DNA of 64,000 bases from Marinospirillum alkaliphilum DSM 21637 (GTDB lineage Bacteria; Pseudomonadota; Gammaproteobacteria; Pseudomonadales; Halomonadaceae). This document shows, in pieces, positions 26,866 to 35,937 of this stretch. A program made the translations under genes and the position numbers. The notes under the pieces are model-generated. The model was not told the DNA's origin. It did no database searches and worked only from the letters and a program-made list of their open reading frames with translations. The DNA is taken from NCBI RefSeq assembly GCF_900119735.1, contig NZ_FPJW01000007.1, forward strand, positions 1 through 64,000. Reading direction: 5' to 3'. How positions within the stretch are numbered: position 1 is the first letter of the stretch; every line of letters starts with the position of its first letter.

Positions 26866-28602
26866 TTAATACAATCCCATGGGCAGTAAGTGGCGGCTGT
26901 AGCTTTTGGGAGCCAGTATCCAGTCTTCCAGTTGTGGTACCGGCATCGGGCGCGCCAGGTAAAAGCCCTGCACTTCCTCACAGCCCAGGCTGATCAGCAA
27001 ATCCAGTTGATCGGCCTGCTCCACACCTTCTGCCGTGACTTCCAGGCCCATGCGATGCGCCATGTTGATCACCGCCTGCACAATGGCAGCATCAGCCACA
27101 TCCGTGGCCAGCTCATCAATGAAACCCTTGTCGATTTTCAAGGTGTTCACCGGCAGGTGTTTCAGGTAACCCAGCGAGGAATAACCGGCACCGAAGTCGT
27201 CAATGGCAATACTGATGCCCATCTCGCGCAACCGATTCAACATCGTGACACTTTCACCCAGATCCTGAATCATCAGGCTTTCGGTCACTTCCAGCTCCAG
27301 CCAGGCAGGGTCCAGGCCGGAATGCTCCAGACACTTGGCCACCACCCGGCACAGGTCCGCCTGTTGAAACTGACGCGCCGAGAGGTTTACGGACACCTTG
27401 AAGGGCGGTAAACCAGCTTCCTGCCAATGACTGGCCTGCATACAGGCAGTGTGCAGCACCCATTCACCCACCGAAGTGATCAGCCCCATTTCTTCGAGCT
27501 GTGGAATGAACTCGGCCGGTGACACCCGCGTGCCATCGACTTTTTTCCAGCGCAGCAAGGCCTCTACACCCCGCACACTGCCATCCACCAGACTGATTCT
27601 TGGTTGGTATTCCAGGAAAAACTCCTTGTGCAGCAAAGCCTGCCGTAACTGGTTTTCCATCTGGAAGCGATTCACTGCATCGCGGGTCAGTTCATCGGTG
27701 AAATAACAATAATCCTGACCACCAGCCTGCTTGGCGCGGTGCAGCGCAATGTCGGCATTGTTCAGCAGTTGATCAACACTGTCACCATCATGCGGATAGA
27801 GGGTGATACCAATGCTGGCACTGATATAGGTATCCATCTCGCCCAGATCAAAAGGTCGTTCCAGCTCATGAATGATCTTGTGGGCGGTATAAGCCGCAGC
27901 GCGGGCATTACGCGTCTGGTGCAGCAAAATCAGGAATTCATCACCACTGGAGCGAGCGATGGTGGCATTTTTGGGCAACAGGTTTGCCAGGCGCTCGGCA
28001 GTTTGTTTCAGCAGCTCATCACCCAGCTTGTTACCCAGGCTTTCATTGATGCTTTTAAAGCGGTCCAGCCCCAGGCACAGGAGGGCAAAGCTGTCTTCCG
28101 CCACTCGGGCATCCCGCAAACGCTGTTCCAGCCGTTCAGTCAGCAGGGCACGATTGGGCAAGCCGGTGAGAACATCATAGTGGGTGAGATAACTAAGCTG
28201 ATCCTGCTGATCCAGCTGGCGAGTAATGTCTTTGCCGATACTGACAAAATAGGCGATCTGTCCCTGTTCATTACGTACCGGTGTCAGGGTTTTTTCTTCG
28301 TAAAAAAGCTCACCATCACGCTTGGCATTAATCACCAGTTCCTGAGCACTCTGACCGCTGACCAGTTGTTGCCAGATACGGGTAAAAAAAGCCTTTTCAT
28401 GTCGCCCGGAATTCAACAACGACGGCCGCTGACCCAGCACTTCTTCCCGACCGTAACCGGTGCAGGCTTCCCAGGCCGGGTTAACATAAATGATATATCC
28501 CTCTGTATTGGTAACCAGCACCAGATCTGCCGTCTGCTCCACAATGGAAGTGAAAAGACGGTAGCTGTCCTGAAGGTGCAGGTGATAGTCGGGGGCTTTC
28601 AA
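26866..28602 (-). CDS. PAS-GGDEF-EAL protein, probable c-di-GMP phosphodiesterase
   Basis: This 578-aa cytoplasmic protein has a PAS domain with PAC (about 13-135), a GGDEF domain (about 140-300) with the degenerate signature SSGDEF, and a C-terminal EAL domain. The EAL domain keeps its active residues: EALLRWK, SVNLSARQF, LEVTESL, IDDFGAGYSSLGYLK, LKIDKGFI, TAEGVEQ. It should cleave c-di-GMP, with the altered GGDEF acting as a regulatory GTP-binding module at most. The start appears to be TTG at 28602, since an in-frame stop lies a short way upstream and no ATG precedes the PAS domain. GGAG is 12 nt upstream, which is weak. Confidence 0.88.
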   Translation of the reverse strand: MKAPDYHLHLQDSYRLFTSIVEQTADLVLVTNTEGYIIYVNPAWEACTGYGREEVLGQRPSLLNSGRHEKAFFTRIWQQLVSGQSAQELVINAKRDGELFYEEKTLTPVRNEQGQIAYFVSIGKDITRQLDQQDQLSYLTHYDVLTGLPNRALLTERLEQRLRDARVAEDSFALLCLGLDRFKSINESLGNKLGDELLKQTAERLANLLPKNATIARSSGDEFLILLHQTRNARAAAYTAHKIIHELERPFDLGEMDTYISASIGITLYPHDGDSVDQLLNNADIALHRAKQAGGQDYCYFTDELTRDAVNRFQMENQLRQALLHKEFFLEYQPRISLVDGSVRGVEALLRWKKVDGTRVSPAEFIPQLEEMGLITSVGEWVLHTACMQASHWQEAGLPPFKVSVNLSARQFQQADLCRVVAKCLEHSGLDPAWLELEVTESLMIQDLGESVTMLNRLREMGISIAIDDFGAGYSSLGYLKHLPVNTLKIDKGFIDELATDVADAAIVQAVINMAHRMGLEVTAEGVEQADQLDLLISLGCEEVQGFYLARPMPVPQLEDWILAPKSYSRHLLPMGLY

Positions 28603-28749
28603 AAATGCGGCGCTCCGGTTTTCACGGCGTTTAAAACGAGGAGAGTGTCACGACTGTTGCGTATAGGAATTGATGTATATCAACTTTATGCATTCTCAGC
28701 AATGCAACTTCAGCAGCAGAAGCTCACCCAGCTCAGCGCCATCAGGCCT

Positions 28750-29724
28750 TCAGCTCTTACGACCTAATGCCAGATCAGTCAGCAGCACCAGGGTTTCCCG
28801 GTAGGGTGAGGGAGGCAGCAACTCCAGACATGCCTTGGCTTTTTCCGAGCAAAGACGTGCCTGCTCGCGGGTGTAATCCAGCGCACCGGTTTTGCGTACA
28901 ATCGCCAGCACCTGATCCAGTTGCTCCAGCCCGCCCTTGCGAATCGCCTGACGAATCAACAAGGCTTCGTCTTCAGTGCCCTGCTGCATGGCATAAATCA
29001 ATGGCAGTGTCGGCTTGCCTTCGGCCAGATCATCACCAACGTTTTTGCCCATGGTGGCAGCATCACCTTCATAGTCCAGCAGGTCATCAATCAGCTGGAA
29101 TGCCAGCCCCAGTTGTGCGCCATATTCACGCAAGGCTTCCTGCTGTTCAGGGGTGGCTTCCGCCAGCACCGCGGCGGTCTGGGTGGCACCTTCAAACAGC
29201 TTGGCGGTTTTGGCGTAAATCACCTGACGATACTGCTGTTCAGTGATCTTCGGATTGCGCACATTGGTCAGCTGCATCACCTCACCTTCCGCCAACACAC
29301 AGGTGACCTTGGCAAGGATTTCCATGATGCGCATGGAGCCCACCCGCACCATCATTTCAAAGGAGCGGGAATAAAGAAAATCGCCCACCAGCACACAGGA
29401 CTGGTTACTCCACTGACTGTTGGCAGTGGGTTTGCCACGGCGCAGGCTGGATTCATCCACCACATCATCATGCAACAGCGTGGAGGTGTGCATGAATTCG
29501 ATCAAGGCAGCCAGCAACAGGTGTTTGTCACCCTGATAACCCAGCGCCCGTGCACTCAGCAACACCAGCAAAGGCCGCAGGCGTTTGCCGCCGCTATCAA
29601 TGATGTGATGGGCAATTTTTTCCACCAGCGGAACCTGGGAGCTGCATTCACGGATGATCAGTTGATTAACCGCTTCAAAGTCATCAGCAACAACAGCATG
29701 AAGGGCAGAAGGACTGGTGGACAT
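28750..29724 (-). CDS. ispB: Octaprenyl (polyprenyl) diphosphate synthase
   Basis: This 324-aa trans-prenyltransferase makes the ubiquinone side chain. Both Asp-rich motifs are present: LLHDDVVDESSLRRGKPT and QLIDDLLDYEGD. GGKRLRPLLVLL, the diphosphate-binding region, is also present. The frame extends 48 codons upstream, but MSTSPSALHAVVADDFEAV at 29724 matches the family start and has AGGAA upstream. In many gammaproteobacteria ispB is directly divergent from rplU. Here the pyp operon has been inserted between them, so ispB now lies 64 bp downstream of, and on the same strand as, the MASE1-EAL gene and could be read through from it. Confidence 0.94.
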   Translation of the reverse strand: MSTSPSALHAVVADDFEAVNQLIIRECSSQVPLVEKIAHHIIDSGGKRLRPLLVLLSARALGYQGDKHLLLAALIEFMHTSTLLHDDVVDESSLRRGKPTANSQWSNQSCVLVGDFLYSRSFEMMVRVGSMRIMEILAKVTCVLAEGEVMQLTNVRNPKITEQQYRQVIYAKTAKLFEGATQTAAVLAEATPEQQEALREYGAQLGLAFQLIDDLLDYEGDAATMGKNVGDDLAEGKPTLPLIYAMQQGTEDEALLIRQAIRKGGLEQLDQVLAIVRKTGALDYTREQARLCSEKAKACLELLPPSPYRETLVLLTDLALGRKS

Positions 29725-29788
29725 GGCAAGTGGTTCCTGAAAGCGGGTTACAAGGGCAAGCCGCATCCTAGCAGCCAGCCGGGGGGTG

Positions 29789-32053
29789 TCAAGCCTGGCA
29801 AGGCTTGACAATGTGCTGGAAGAGCTCCGCCAGAGGCACCGGCTTACCCACGCCATAACCCTGGGCATGATTCACACCCAGCGTTTTTAAGCGGGCAATC
29901 AGGCTTTCACCCTCAACAAACTCGGCAATGGTTTGCAGGCCCAATGAACGAGCCACGGCACAAGTCCCCTGAACCATTGCCTGATCCACAGCACTTTGCT
30001 CCAGATTGCGAATAAAGGCGCCATCAATTTTTAAATAATCAAACTCAAAAGCCTTCAGGTATTCAAAGGTTGCCAGGCCTGTACCAAAGTCATCCAGCGC
30101 CACGCTGCAACCCAGTGCACGCAAATCATGAATCTGTCGTGCTGCACGCTGAGTGCTTTGGATGCGTTCACTTTCAGTCACTTCAAAACTGATTTTTTCA
30201 GCAGGCACACCAGTCGCTTCCAGCACTGAACGAATATAAGGCACCAGCTCCAGGTCTGACAGGGACGCACCGGACAGGTTAATGGCACACTTGCGTGTTT
30301 GCGCCAGCCAGCCGGGATGATCGGCCAGGGTCTGCAGCGTATGCTGAACCACCCAGCGATCAATGTCCTGCATGTAACCAAAACGTTCTGCTGCCGGCAG
30401 GAATTCCACAGGGGGCAACAACTGCCCATCCACCGACATCATGCGCAGCAGAATTTCATAAGACTGCCCCGAGGCCTTGCCGCTCAGATCCAGAATCGGC
30501 TGGGCAAAAAGCCTCAGGCGCTTGTCCGGCAAGGCTTGTTTCAAAGCTTCAAACCGCTGACTCAATTGCTGGCGTTCAGCCATCAATCCCTGACTGGTAT
30601 CTGCCACCAGTATCCGGCGTGATCGCTGCCTGGCTTGCAGGGTGGCCTGATGACAAGCGGCCAGATAACCCGCCGGTGTTGTGATGCTGCCATCCAGGGG
30701 CACCGCACCCAGACTGACACGAATGCGGGTTGATTGCCCGGCACTGACAAACACCTGGTCATTCAGGCGCGCATAGAGTTGATCCAGCAAATCATGCACC
30801 GCCAGACGATCAGCCAGACTCAGCACCAGCAGATAACGCCCCGGCCCCAGACGGGCCTGCTGCATGTCCGGGCGACGCAACTCACGCAACTGACTGGCTA
30901 ACTGACGTTCCAGTCCATGTGCGCCCTCAAAACCCATCTGATCCGCCAGCTCTTCAAAGTCCAGCAAATCCACATCCACCAGCCACAGCTGTTTTGGCAG
31001 ATCCGGTGCCTTTTTTTGCAGCAGGCCACTCAGATGCCGGACCAGCTCACGCTCATTATCCAGCCCGGTCAGGTAATCTTCCCGTGCCTGACGGCGAAAC
31101 AACTGCAATAGCTGACTGCGCTCGGTATTCACCGCAGCAATCAACTGCGCCATGATCACCATACCCGCCACCTGGGTCAGCATTCGCACCAGACCCTGGA
31201 AGTCTTCAATCTGGGTCACACCGCCCCAGCCGCGCAGGGCAAAGGCCACAAACAGCGCCACAAACACCGGCAAGGCCAGCACCAGGGTTTCCGAGCGCGC
31301 CACCATCACCAGCCAGCACAGGAGCGGAAAAAAGGTATAAGCCAGCGCGGTGGCATAAAGCCGCTGCCCCTGACTTTCCAGCAGCAGGGTTAAACCAGCC
31401 GCCAGCAGTGAAAACACCAGCCACAACAGCAAACGGGGCTGCCGCAGGTCGGCCAGCAGACGCGAAACATAACGATGACGACTGCTCATCAACAGCAGCG
31501 CCAGCGGCGTGAACAGGATCACCCCCAGCGCCTCGAAACCCCAGTAGAGCAACCAGATGTCATGCAGGGCAAAAAGGTTATCCGGGTGGGTCAGCCAATA
31601 GCCCAGCGCACCGAACAGAGACACCAGACCACTGCCCACCAGTGCGCCACGCAGGTAAAGATTCAGTACAAAACGCAGTGTCAGGCCACGACTGCGCAGC
31701 GGTGTGCCCAACTGGATCAATCGCGCAGCAAACACTGAACCCAGCAACATGCCCGTACAAAACAGCAGTGCAAACAGCCAGGGCGCCTGCTGCAGGAACA
31801 ACGACCAGATCAGCAGCGCCGGTGCAGCCGCCAGTAAGGAACGCCAGCCATACACCAGCAAGGCACCCAGCAGAATGCCCGCCGGCGGCCAGATCACCGA
31901 CAGGGTCTGCTCGGGCAGGGTAAAAAAGCGTGAGGACTCGGCACTGACCAACAGCAACAACGCCAGGGTCAGCAACACCCACAGACTGGCATGACGCCGG
32001 GGCCGCAAACGGACTCTGGACACCAGTCGAAGCATCATCCCTGAATCAGGCAT
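29789..32053 (-). CDS. MASE1-GGDEF-EAL membrane protein, probable c-di-GMP phosphodiesterase
   Basis: This 754-aa protein has an N-terminal MASE1-like integral membrane sensor of about eight helices (about 15-320, with VIWPPAGILLGALLVYGWR). A strongly degenerate GGDEF domain follows (GPGRY instead of GGDEF), then an EAL domain with its residues kept (YEILLRMM, CAINLSGASL, FEVTESE, LDDFGTGLATFEYLK, LKIDGAFI, IAEFVEGE, HAQGYGVGKP). It should be an active phosphodiesterase. The start at 32053 overlaps the end of the p-coumarate-CoA ligase gene by 8 nt, so it is translationally coupled to the PYP biosynthesis gene. This makes it a candidate output of the light signal. Confidence 0.87.
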   Translation of the reverse strand: MPDSGMMLRLVSRVRLRPRRHASLWVLLTLALLLLVSAESSRFFTLPEQTLSVIWPPAGILLGALLVYGWRSLLAAAPALLIWSLFLQQAPWLFALLFCTGMLLGSVFAARLIQLGTPLRSRGLTLRFVLNLYLRGALVGSGLVSLFGALGYWLTHPDNLFALHDIWLLYWGFEALGVILFTPLALLLMSSRHRYVSRLLADLRQPRLLLWLVFSLLAAGLTLLLESQGQRLYATALAYTFFPLLCWLVMVARSETLVLALPVFVALFVAFALRGWGGVTQIEDFQGLVRMLTQVAGMVIMAQLIAAVNTERSQLLQLFRRQAREDYLTGLDNERELVRHLSGLLQKKAPDLPKQLWLVDVDLLDFEELADQMGFEGAHGLERQLASQLRELRRPDMQQARLGPGRYLLVLSLADRLAVHDLLDQLYARLNDQVFVSAGQSTRIRVSLGAVPLDGSITTPAGYLAACHQATLQARQRSRRILVADTSQGLMAERQQLSQRFEALKQALPDKRLRLFAQPILDLSGKASGQSYEILLRMMSVDGQLLPPVEFLPAAERFGYMQDIDRWVVQHTLQTLADHPGWLAQTRKCAINLSGASLSDLELVPYIRSVLEATGVPAEKISFEVTESERIQSTQRAARQIHDLRALGCSVALDDFGTGLATFEYLKAFEFDYLKIDGAFIRNLEQSAVDQAMVQGTCAVARSLGLQTIAEFVEGESLIARLKTLGVNHAQGYGVGKPVPLAELFQHIVKPCQA

Positions 32054-33311
32054 AGCGTTCTCTGTTCTGAGGTTGAATGGGCCAGTCTGCCGCCTTGCCA
32101 TAAGCACCCGCCGGCAACACATCACCAAAGGAAAAATGCCGTGGGCGCTCGACTGCTGCCAGGTGCTGTTCGCACCGCTGCTGCAGCAATTCACTTAATT
32201 CGTCCAGAGGCTGCAAAGGGTTCTCGGGAACAATAAATGCCTTCAGGCGCTGGCCTTCTGCCGGTGTCATCAACCGAACCCTGGCACTGGCAACTTCCGG
32301 CAAGCTTTCCAGCCACTGTTCAATCTGCCGGGGAAACACATTGATGCCTCCCACCTGCACGGCATGATCCTTACGCCCGATCGGGCAAAAATGCCGCTCA
32401 TCAAACCATTGCAGATGATCCGGCAAACACACTGCCGGTGCGTTTTGCATGGAAGCATCCAGCAGCGAAGCCGGATGATGAGCATCACGTTGCCAGCGCG
32501 GCAACAGGGTAAAAGGTTGCTGGTGGTGCAAGCGGTAACCAACGCCTGCCGTTTCCGTGGCACCGTAAATTTCAGTGATGTTGCCCAACTGCTGCGCCAG
32601 CAAAGCCTCCAGCACCGCAGGATCAGCAGGACCAGTGGAAGTCAGCCCCATCACTCCGGCCGGGAACACCTTGCCACTGCGACTGATCTGAGCCCAGATA
32701 AAAGGATGGCCCACCAGCAGATCACCCGGCTGCAATTGCCTTTGCATCACCAGCTGCAAGGCCTGATGCCCCCGCACCACCGGTAGTTGATGGATATCCG
32801 GCAGCAACAAGGTAAACAGAAAGCCATAGATGTGGTGACAGGGCACCAGTGCAATCACACGCCGCACCGGTTGCTGCAACACATCCGTGAACACCGCATG
32901 AAAATGACCGACTTCATTTAACAGCGTCAGCCAGCGATGATCACACTGACTGGGAATGCCACTGCTGCCAGAAGTCTGGAAAGTCAGGTCACGGCTGCCC
33001 CGGGCACGAGACAGACGGATCAACTCAACCCACTCACCCAGGCTATCCTTGCGTAACAGATAATCTTCCACGCCGGTTTCGCGTAACTGGAAAAAATCAG
33101 TCACCCGGGTTGCCAAGGCCAGGCGCTCCAGTGAATCAGCACCCAGCGAAAGCGCAGCGGCGGACTGGCTGCGGCTGATACAAGTGGCATGATTCCACTG
33201 CTCGGCATGAACTTCATGCGCAGGCAAGCAACGCAGATGACCCAGCTCATCGGCCAGCAACGAACGCAAGACGTCCAGCAAGGCAGCAGCAGAAAGCTCT
33301 ATCCGACTCAT
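32046..33311 (-). CDS. pcl: p-Coumarate-CoA ligase-like enzyme for PYP chromophore activation
   Basis: This 421-aa member of the ANL (acyl/aryl-CoA ligase) superfamily has the P-loop-like TSGSSGIP, the YGATETAGVGYR A5 motif, and a C-terminal GRKDHAVQVGGINVFPRQIEQ segment. It is shorter than ordinary 4CL enzymes (about 550 aa). In PYP-containing bacteria a ligase (pCL) next to pyp activates p-coumaric acid as its CoA thioester for attachment to Cys69. The gene starts 31 nt after pyp on the same strand. ATG at 33311 has GGAG 6 nt upstream. The substrate assignment rests on this context. No tyrosine ammonia-lyase gene is in the window. Confidence 0.82.
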   Translation of the reverse strand: MSRIELSAAALLDVLRSLLADELGHLRCLPAHEVHAEQWNHATCISRSQSAAALSLGADSLERLALATRVTDFFQLRETGVEDYLLRKDSLGEWVELIRLSRARGSRDLTFQTSGSSGIPSQCDHRWLTLLNEVGHFHAVFTDVLQQPVRRVIALVPCHHIYGFLFTLLLPDIHQLPVVRGHQALQLVMQRQLQPGDLLVGHPFIWAQISRSGKVFPAGVMGLTSTGPADPAVLEALLAQQLGNITEIYGATETAGVGYRLHHQQPFTLLPRWQRDAHHPASLLDASMQNAPAVCLPDHLQWFDERHFCPIGRKDHAVQVGGINVFPRQIEQWLESLPEVASARVRLMTPAEGQRLKAFIVPENPLQPLDELSELLQQRCEQHLAAVERPRHFSFGDVLPAGAYGKAADWPIQPQNRERYA

Positions 33312-33342
33312 CAATCACTCCACTTGTTCAGCACTTGATCGG

Positions 33343-33720
33343 TCACAGGCGTTTTACAAACACCCAGTAGCTGTCACCGGTCAGGGCTTTTTTCATGTGC
33401 ACCTTCACCTTGGTGGGCTGCATCTGATAGTCAAAAACATACTCAAACATCACGTTCAGGTTGCCCGCTTTCACACCTTGATCAAAGCGCCCCTTGAATT
33501 CAGGGCGATTGGTGCAGGGCGCCACATCACGAAAAAAGCTTTTGCCGATCACATCCTGCGGCTTGCGCCCGGTGATATCACCCTCGGCTGCGTTGTATTG
33601 CAGAATCTTGCCTGCACCATCCAACTGAATGGCACCAAAGGCCAGGTCATCCAGCTGCTTATCTGACATTTTTGCCAGCAGGTTTTCGATGTTGTCTGAA
33701 CCAAACGTCATGACTTCCAT
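33343..33720 (-). CDS. pyp: Photoactive yellow protein (blue-light receptor)
   Basis: This 125-aa PAS-fold photoreceptor has the same length as the Halorhodospira PYP and aligns without gaps. Tyr42, Glu46, Thr50, Arg52, Cys69 (chromophore thioester) and Met100 occupy their canonical numbers. Landmark stretches are [31 protein letters not shown] and [21 protein letters not shown]. It should bind p-coumarate at Cys69 and photocycle on absorbing blue light. The ATG at 33720 has AGAGGTG upstream. It is the first gene of a pyp-pcl-EAL operon, with a candidate regulated promoter at 33761-33817. Confidence 0.96.
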   Translation of the reverse strand: MEVMTFGSDNIENLLAKMSDKQLDDLAFGAIQLDGAGKILQYNAAEGDITGRKPQDVIGKSFFRDVAPCTNRPEFKGRFDQGVKAGNLNVMFEYVFDYQMQPTKVKVHMKKALTGDSYWVFVKRL

Positions 33721-33760
33721 AACTCACCTCTACGCTGTGATTAACATTTGCCACATTCAC

Positions 33761-33789
33761 ATCATTGAACACCGAAAACGTCTTGTCAA
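33761..33789 (-). promoter_or_regulatory. Candidate promoter of the pyp operon
   Basis: On the minus strand a perfect -35, TTGACA (33789-33784), is followed after 17 nt by a weak -10, AATGAT (33766-33761). The predicted transcript start is about 34 nt before the pyp ATG. A perfect -35 with a poor -10, next to upstream repeats, fits a repressor- or activator-controlled promoter. Confidence 0.55.
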
Positions 33790-33817
33790 ATATTTGTATA
33801 GGTTTTTGTACAAAAAC
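33784..33817 (-). promoter_or_regulatory. Three TnnACA direct repeats and a 16-bp palindrome at the pyp promoter
   Basis: On the minus strand TTGACA (33789-33784), TATACA (33800-33795) and TGTACA (33812-33807) repeat with 11- and 12-bp spacing. The last one downstream is the -35 itself. A perfect palindrome, GTTTTTGTACAAAAAC, covers 33802-33817. TGTATAGGTT on the plus strand occurs at 33795-33804 and again at 33853-33862. The phased TnnACA repeats overlapping a -35 resemble the operators of CarH/LitR-type B12-dependent light-responsive MerR repressors. Confidence 0.5.
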
Positions 33818-33845
33818 AAATCCTCATCTCGCTGCCGCGCGGCAC

Positions 33846-33874
33846 TTGATTCTGTATAGGTTATCCCATAGAAT
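33846..33874 (+). promoter_or_regulatory. Sigma-70 promoter of rplU-rpmA
   Basis: TTGATT (33846-33851), a 17-bp spacer and TAGAAT (33869-33874) make a good housekeeping promoter. Predicted transcription starts at about 33881, giving a leader of about 110 nt before rplU. Confidence 0.7.
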
Positions 33875-33880
33875 CACGCG

Positions 33881-33990
33881 TCCTTTCGTCTGGATGGCTC
33901 CCTGCACGAGGGTTACCGGAGCGTTTCCCTTCATACCAGGTTCAAGCAGCCCTTCTATCAACCAGACGAAATTGCTCAGTGGAGATCAAC
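33881..33990 (+). promoter_or_regulatory. Structured rplU mRNA leader
   Basis: A perfect 10-bp long-range stem closes the leader: TTTCGTCTGG (33884-33893) pairs with CCAGACGAAA (33962-33971). The 5' arm begins within a few bases of the predicted transcript start. The 3' arm ends about 20 nt before the rplU ATG, just ahead of its GGAG. Inside is a hairpin of GCTCC (33897-33901) with GGAGC (33918-33922). The layout looks like a ribosomal-protein autoregulatory leader, but no known family was matched. Confidence 0.5.
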
Positions 33991-34302
33991 ATGTACGCAG
34001 TAATCAAAACCGGCGGTAAGCAGTACCGTGTTCAGGAAGGCCAAACCCTGAAACTGGAAAAACTGGAAGTAGCCACTGGCGAACCCGTTGAATTCAACGA
34101 AGTTCTGCTGGTATCCGATGGCGAGAACATCAAAGTTGGCGCTCCGGTTGTAGCCGGTGCCAAAGTGACTGCCGAAGTGGTGGATCACGGTCGTGGCGAC
34201 AAGATCCGCATCATCAAGTTCCGTCGTCGCAAGCATCACATGAAGCGTCAGGGCCACCGTCAGTGGTACACTGAAGTCAAGATCACCGGTATTGCCGGTT
34301 AA
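33991..34302 (+). CDS. rplU: 50S ribosomal protein L21
   Basis: This 103-aa L21 has the standard start [18 protein letters not shown] and the [19 protein letters not shown]-binding segment near the end. The frame is open four codons upstream, but ATG at 33991 with GGAG 7 nt before it matches the family. It is co-transcribed with rpmA, 29 nt downstream, and preceded by a structured leader of about 110 nt. Confidence 0.98.
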   Translation: MYAVIKTGGKQYRVQEGQTLKLEKLEVATGEPVEFNEVLLVSDGENIKVGAPVVAGAKVTAEVVDHGRGDKIRIIKFRRRKHHMKRQGHRQWYTEVKITGIAG

Positions 34303-34331
34303 TTGTTCACCTGAATTCGAGGTAAAGAGTC

Positions 34332-34589
34332 ATGGCACACAAGAAAGCCGGTGGTAGTACACGTAACGGTCGCGATTCCGAAAGCAAACGCCTTGGCGTC
34401 AAGCTGTTTGGCGGTCAGGCTGTACAGGGTGGCAACATCATCATCCGTCAGCGCGGCACCAAGTTCCACGCCGGCACCAACGTTGGCATGGGCAAGGATC
34501 ACACCCTGTTCGCCAAAGCCGAAGGCGTAGTCAAGTTTGAAGTGAAAGGCCCCAAGAACCGTCGCTACGTCAGCGTCGTTCCTGCCTGA
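34332..34589 (+). CDS. rpmA: 50S ribosomal protein L27
   Basis: This 85-aa L27 is complete, beginning [19 protein letters not shown] and containing [23 protein letters not shown]. The Ala-His-Lys-Lys N-terminus reaches the peptidyl-transferase centre in gammaproteobacterial ribosomes. There is no N-terminal cleavage extension of the Firmicutes type. It is the second gene of the rplU-rpmA unit and is followed by two hairpins. Confidence 0.98.
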   Translation: MAHKKAGGSTRNGRDSESKRLGVKLFGGQAVQGGNIIIRQRGTKFHAGTNVGMGKDHTLFAKAEGVVKFEVKGPKNRRYVSVVPA

Positions 34590-34615
34590 TCTTCACCCTG
34601 CAAGATCCGGCCTGA

Positions 34616-34674
34616 AGCGGAGCCCCGGCTCCGCTCAGTGCAACAAGGCTCCGCCCTCCCGGTGGAGCCTTTTT
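34616..34674 (+). terminator. Double hairpin terminator after rpmA
   Basis: The first hairpin, AGCGGAGCC/GGCTCCGCT (34616-34635), is very stable. The second, AGGCTCC/GGAGCCT (34646-34670), is followed by a T-run to 34674, a standard intrinsic terminator. obgE starts 34 bp later. Confidence 0.8.
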
Positions 34675-34701
34675 ACATGGGAGCCTCTGAAACGGAGGTA
34701 A

Positions 34702-35910
<1,209 letters not shown>

Positions 35911-35937
35911 TTTTTGACTCGCATTCAGGAATGCACC

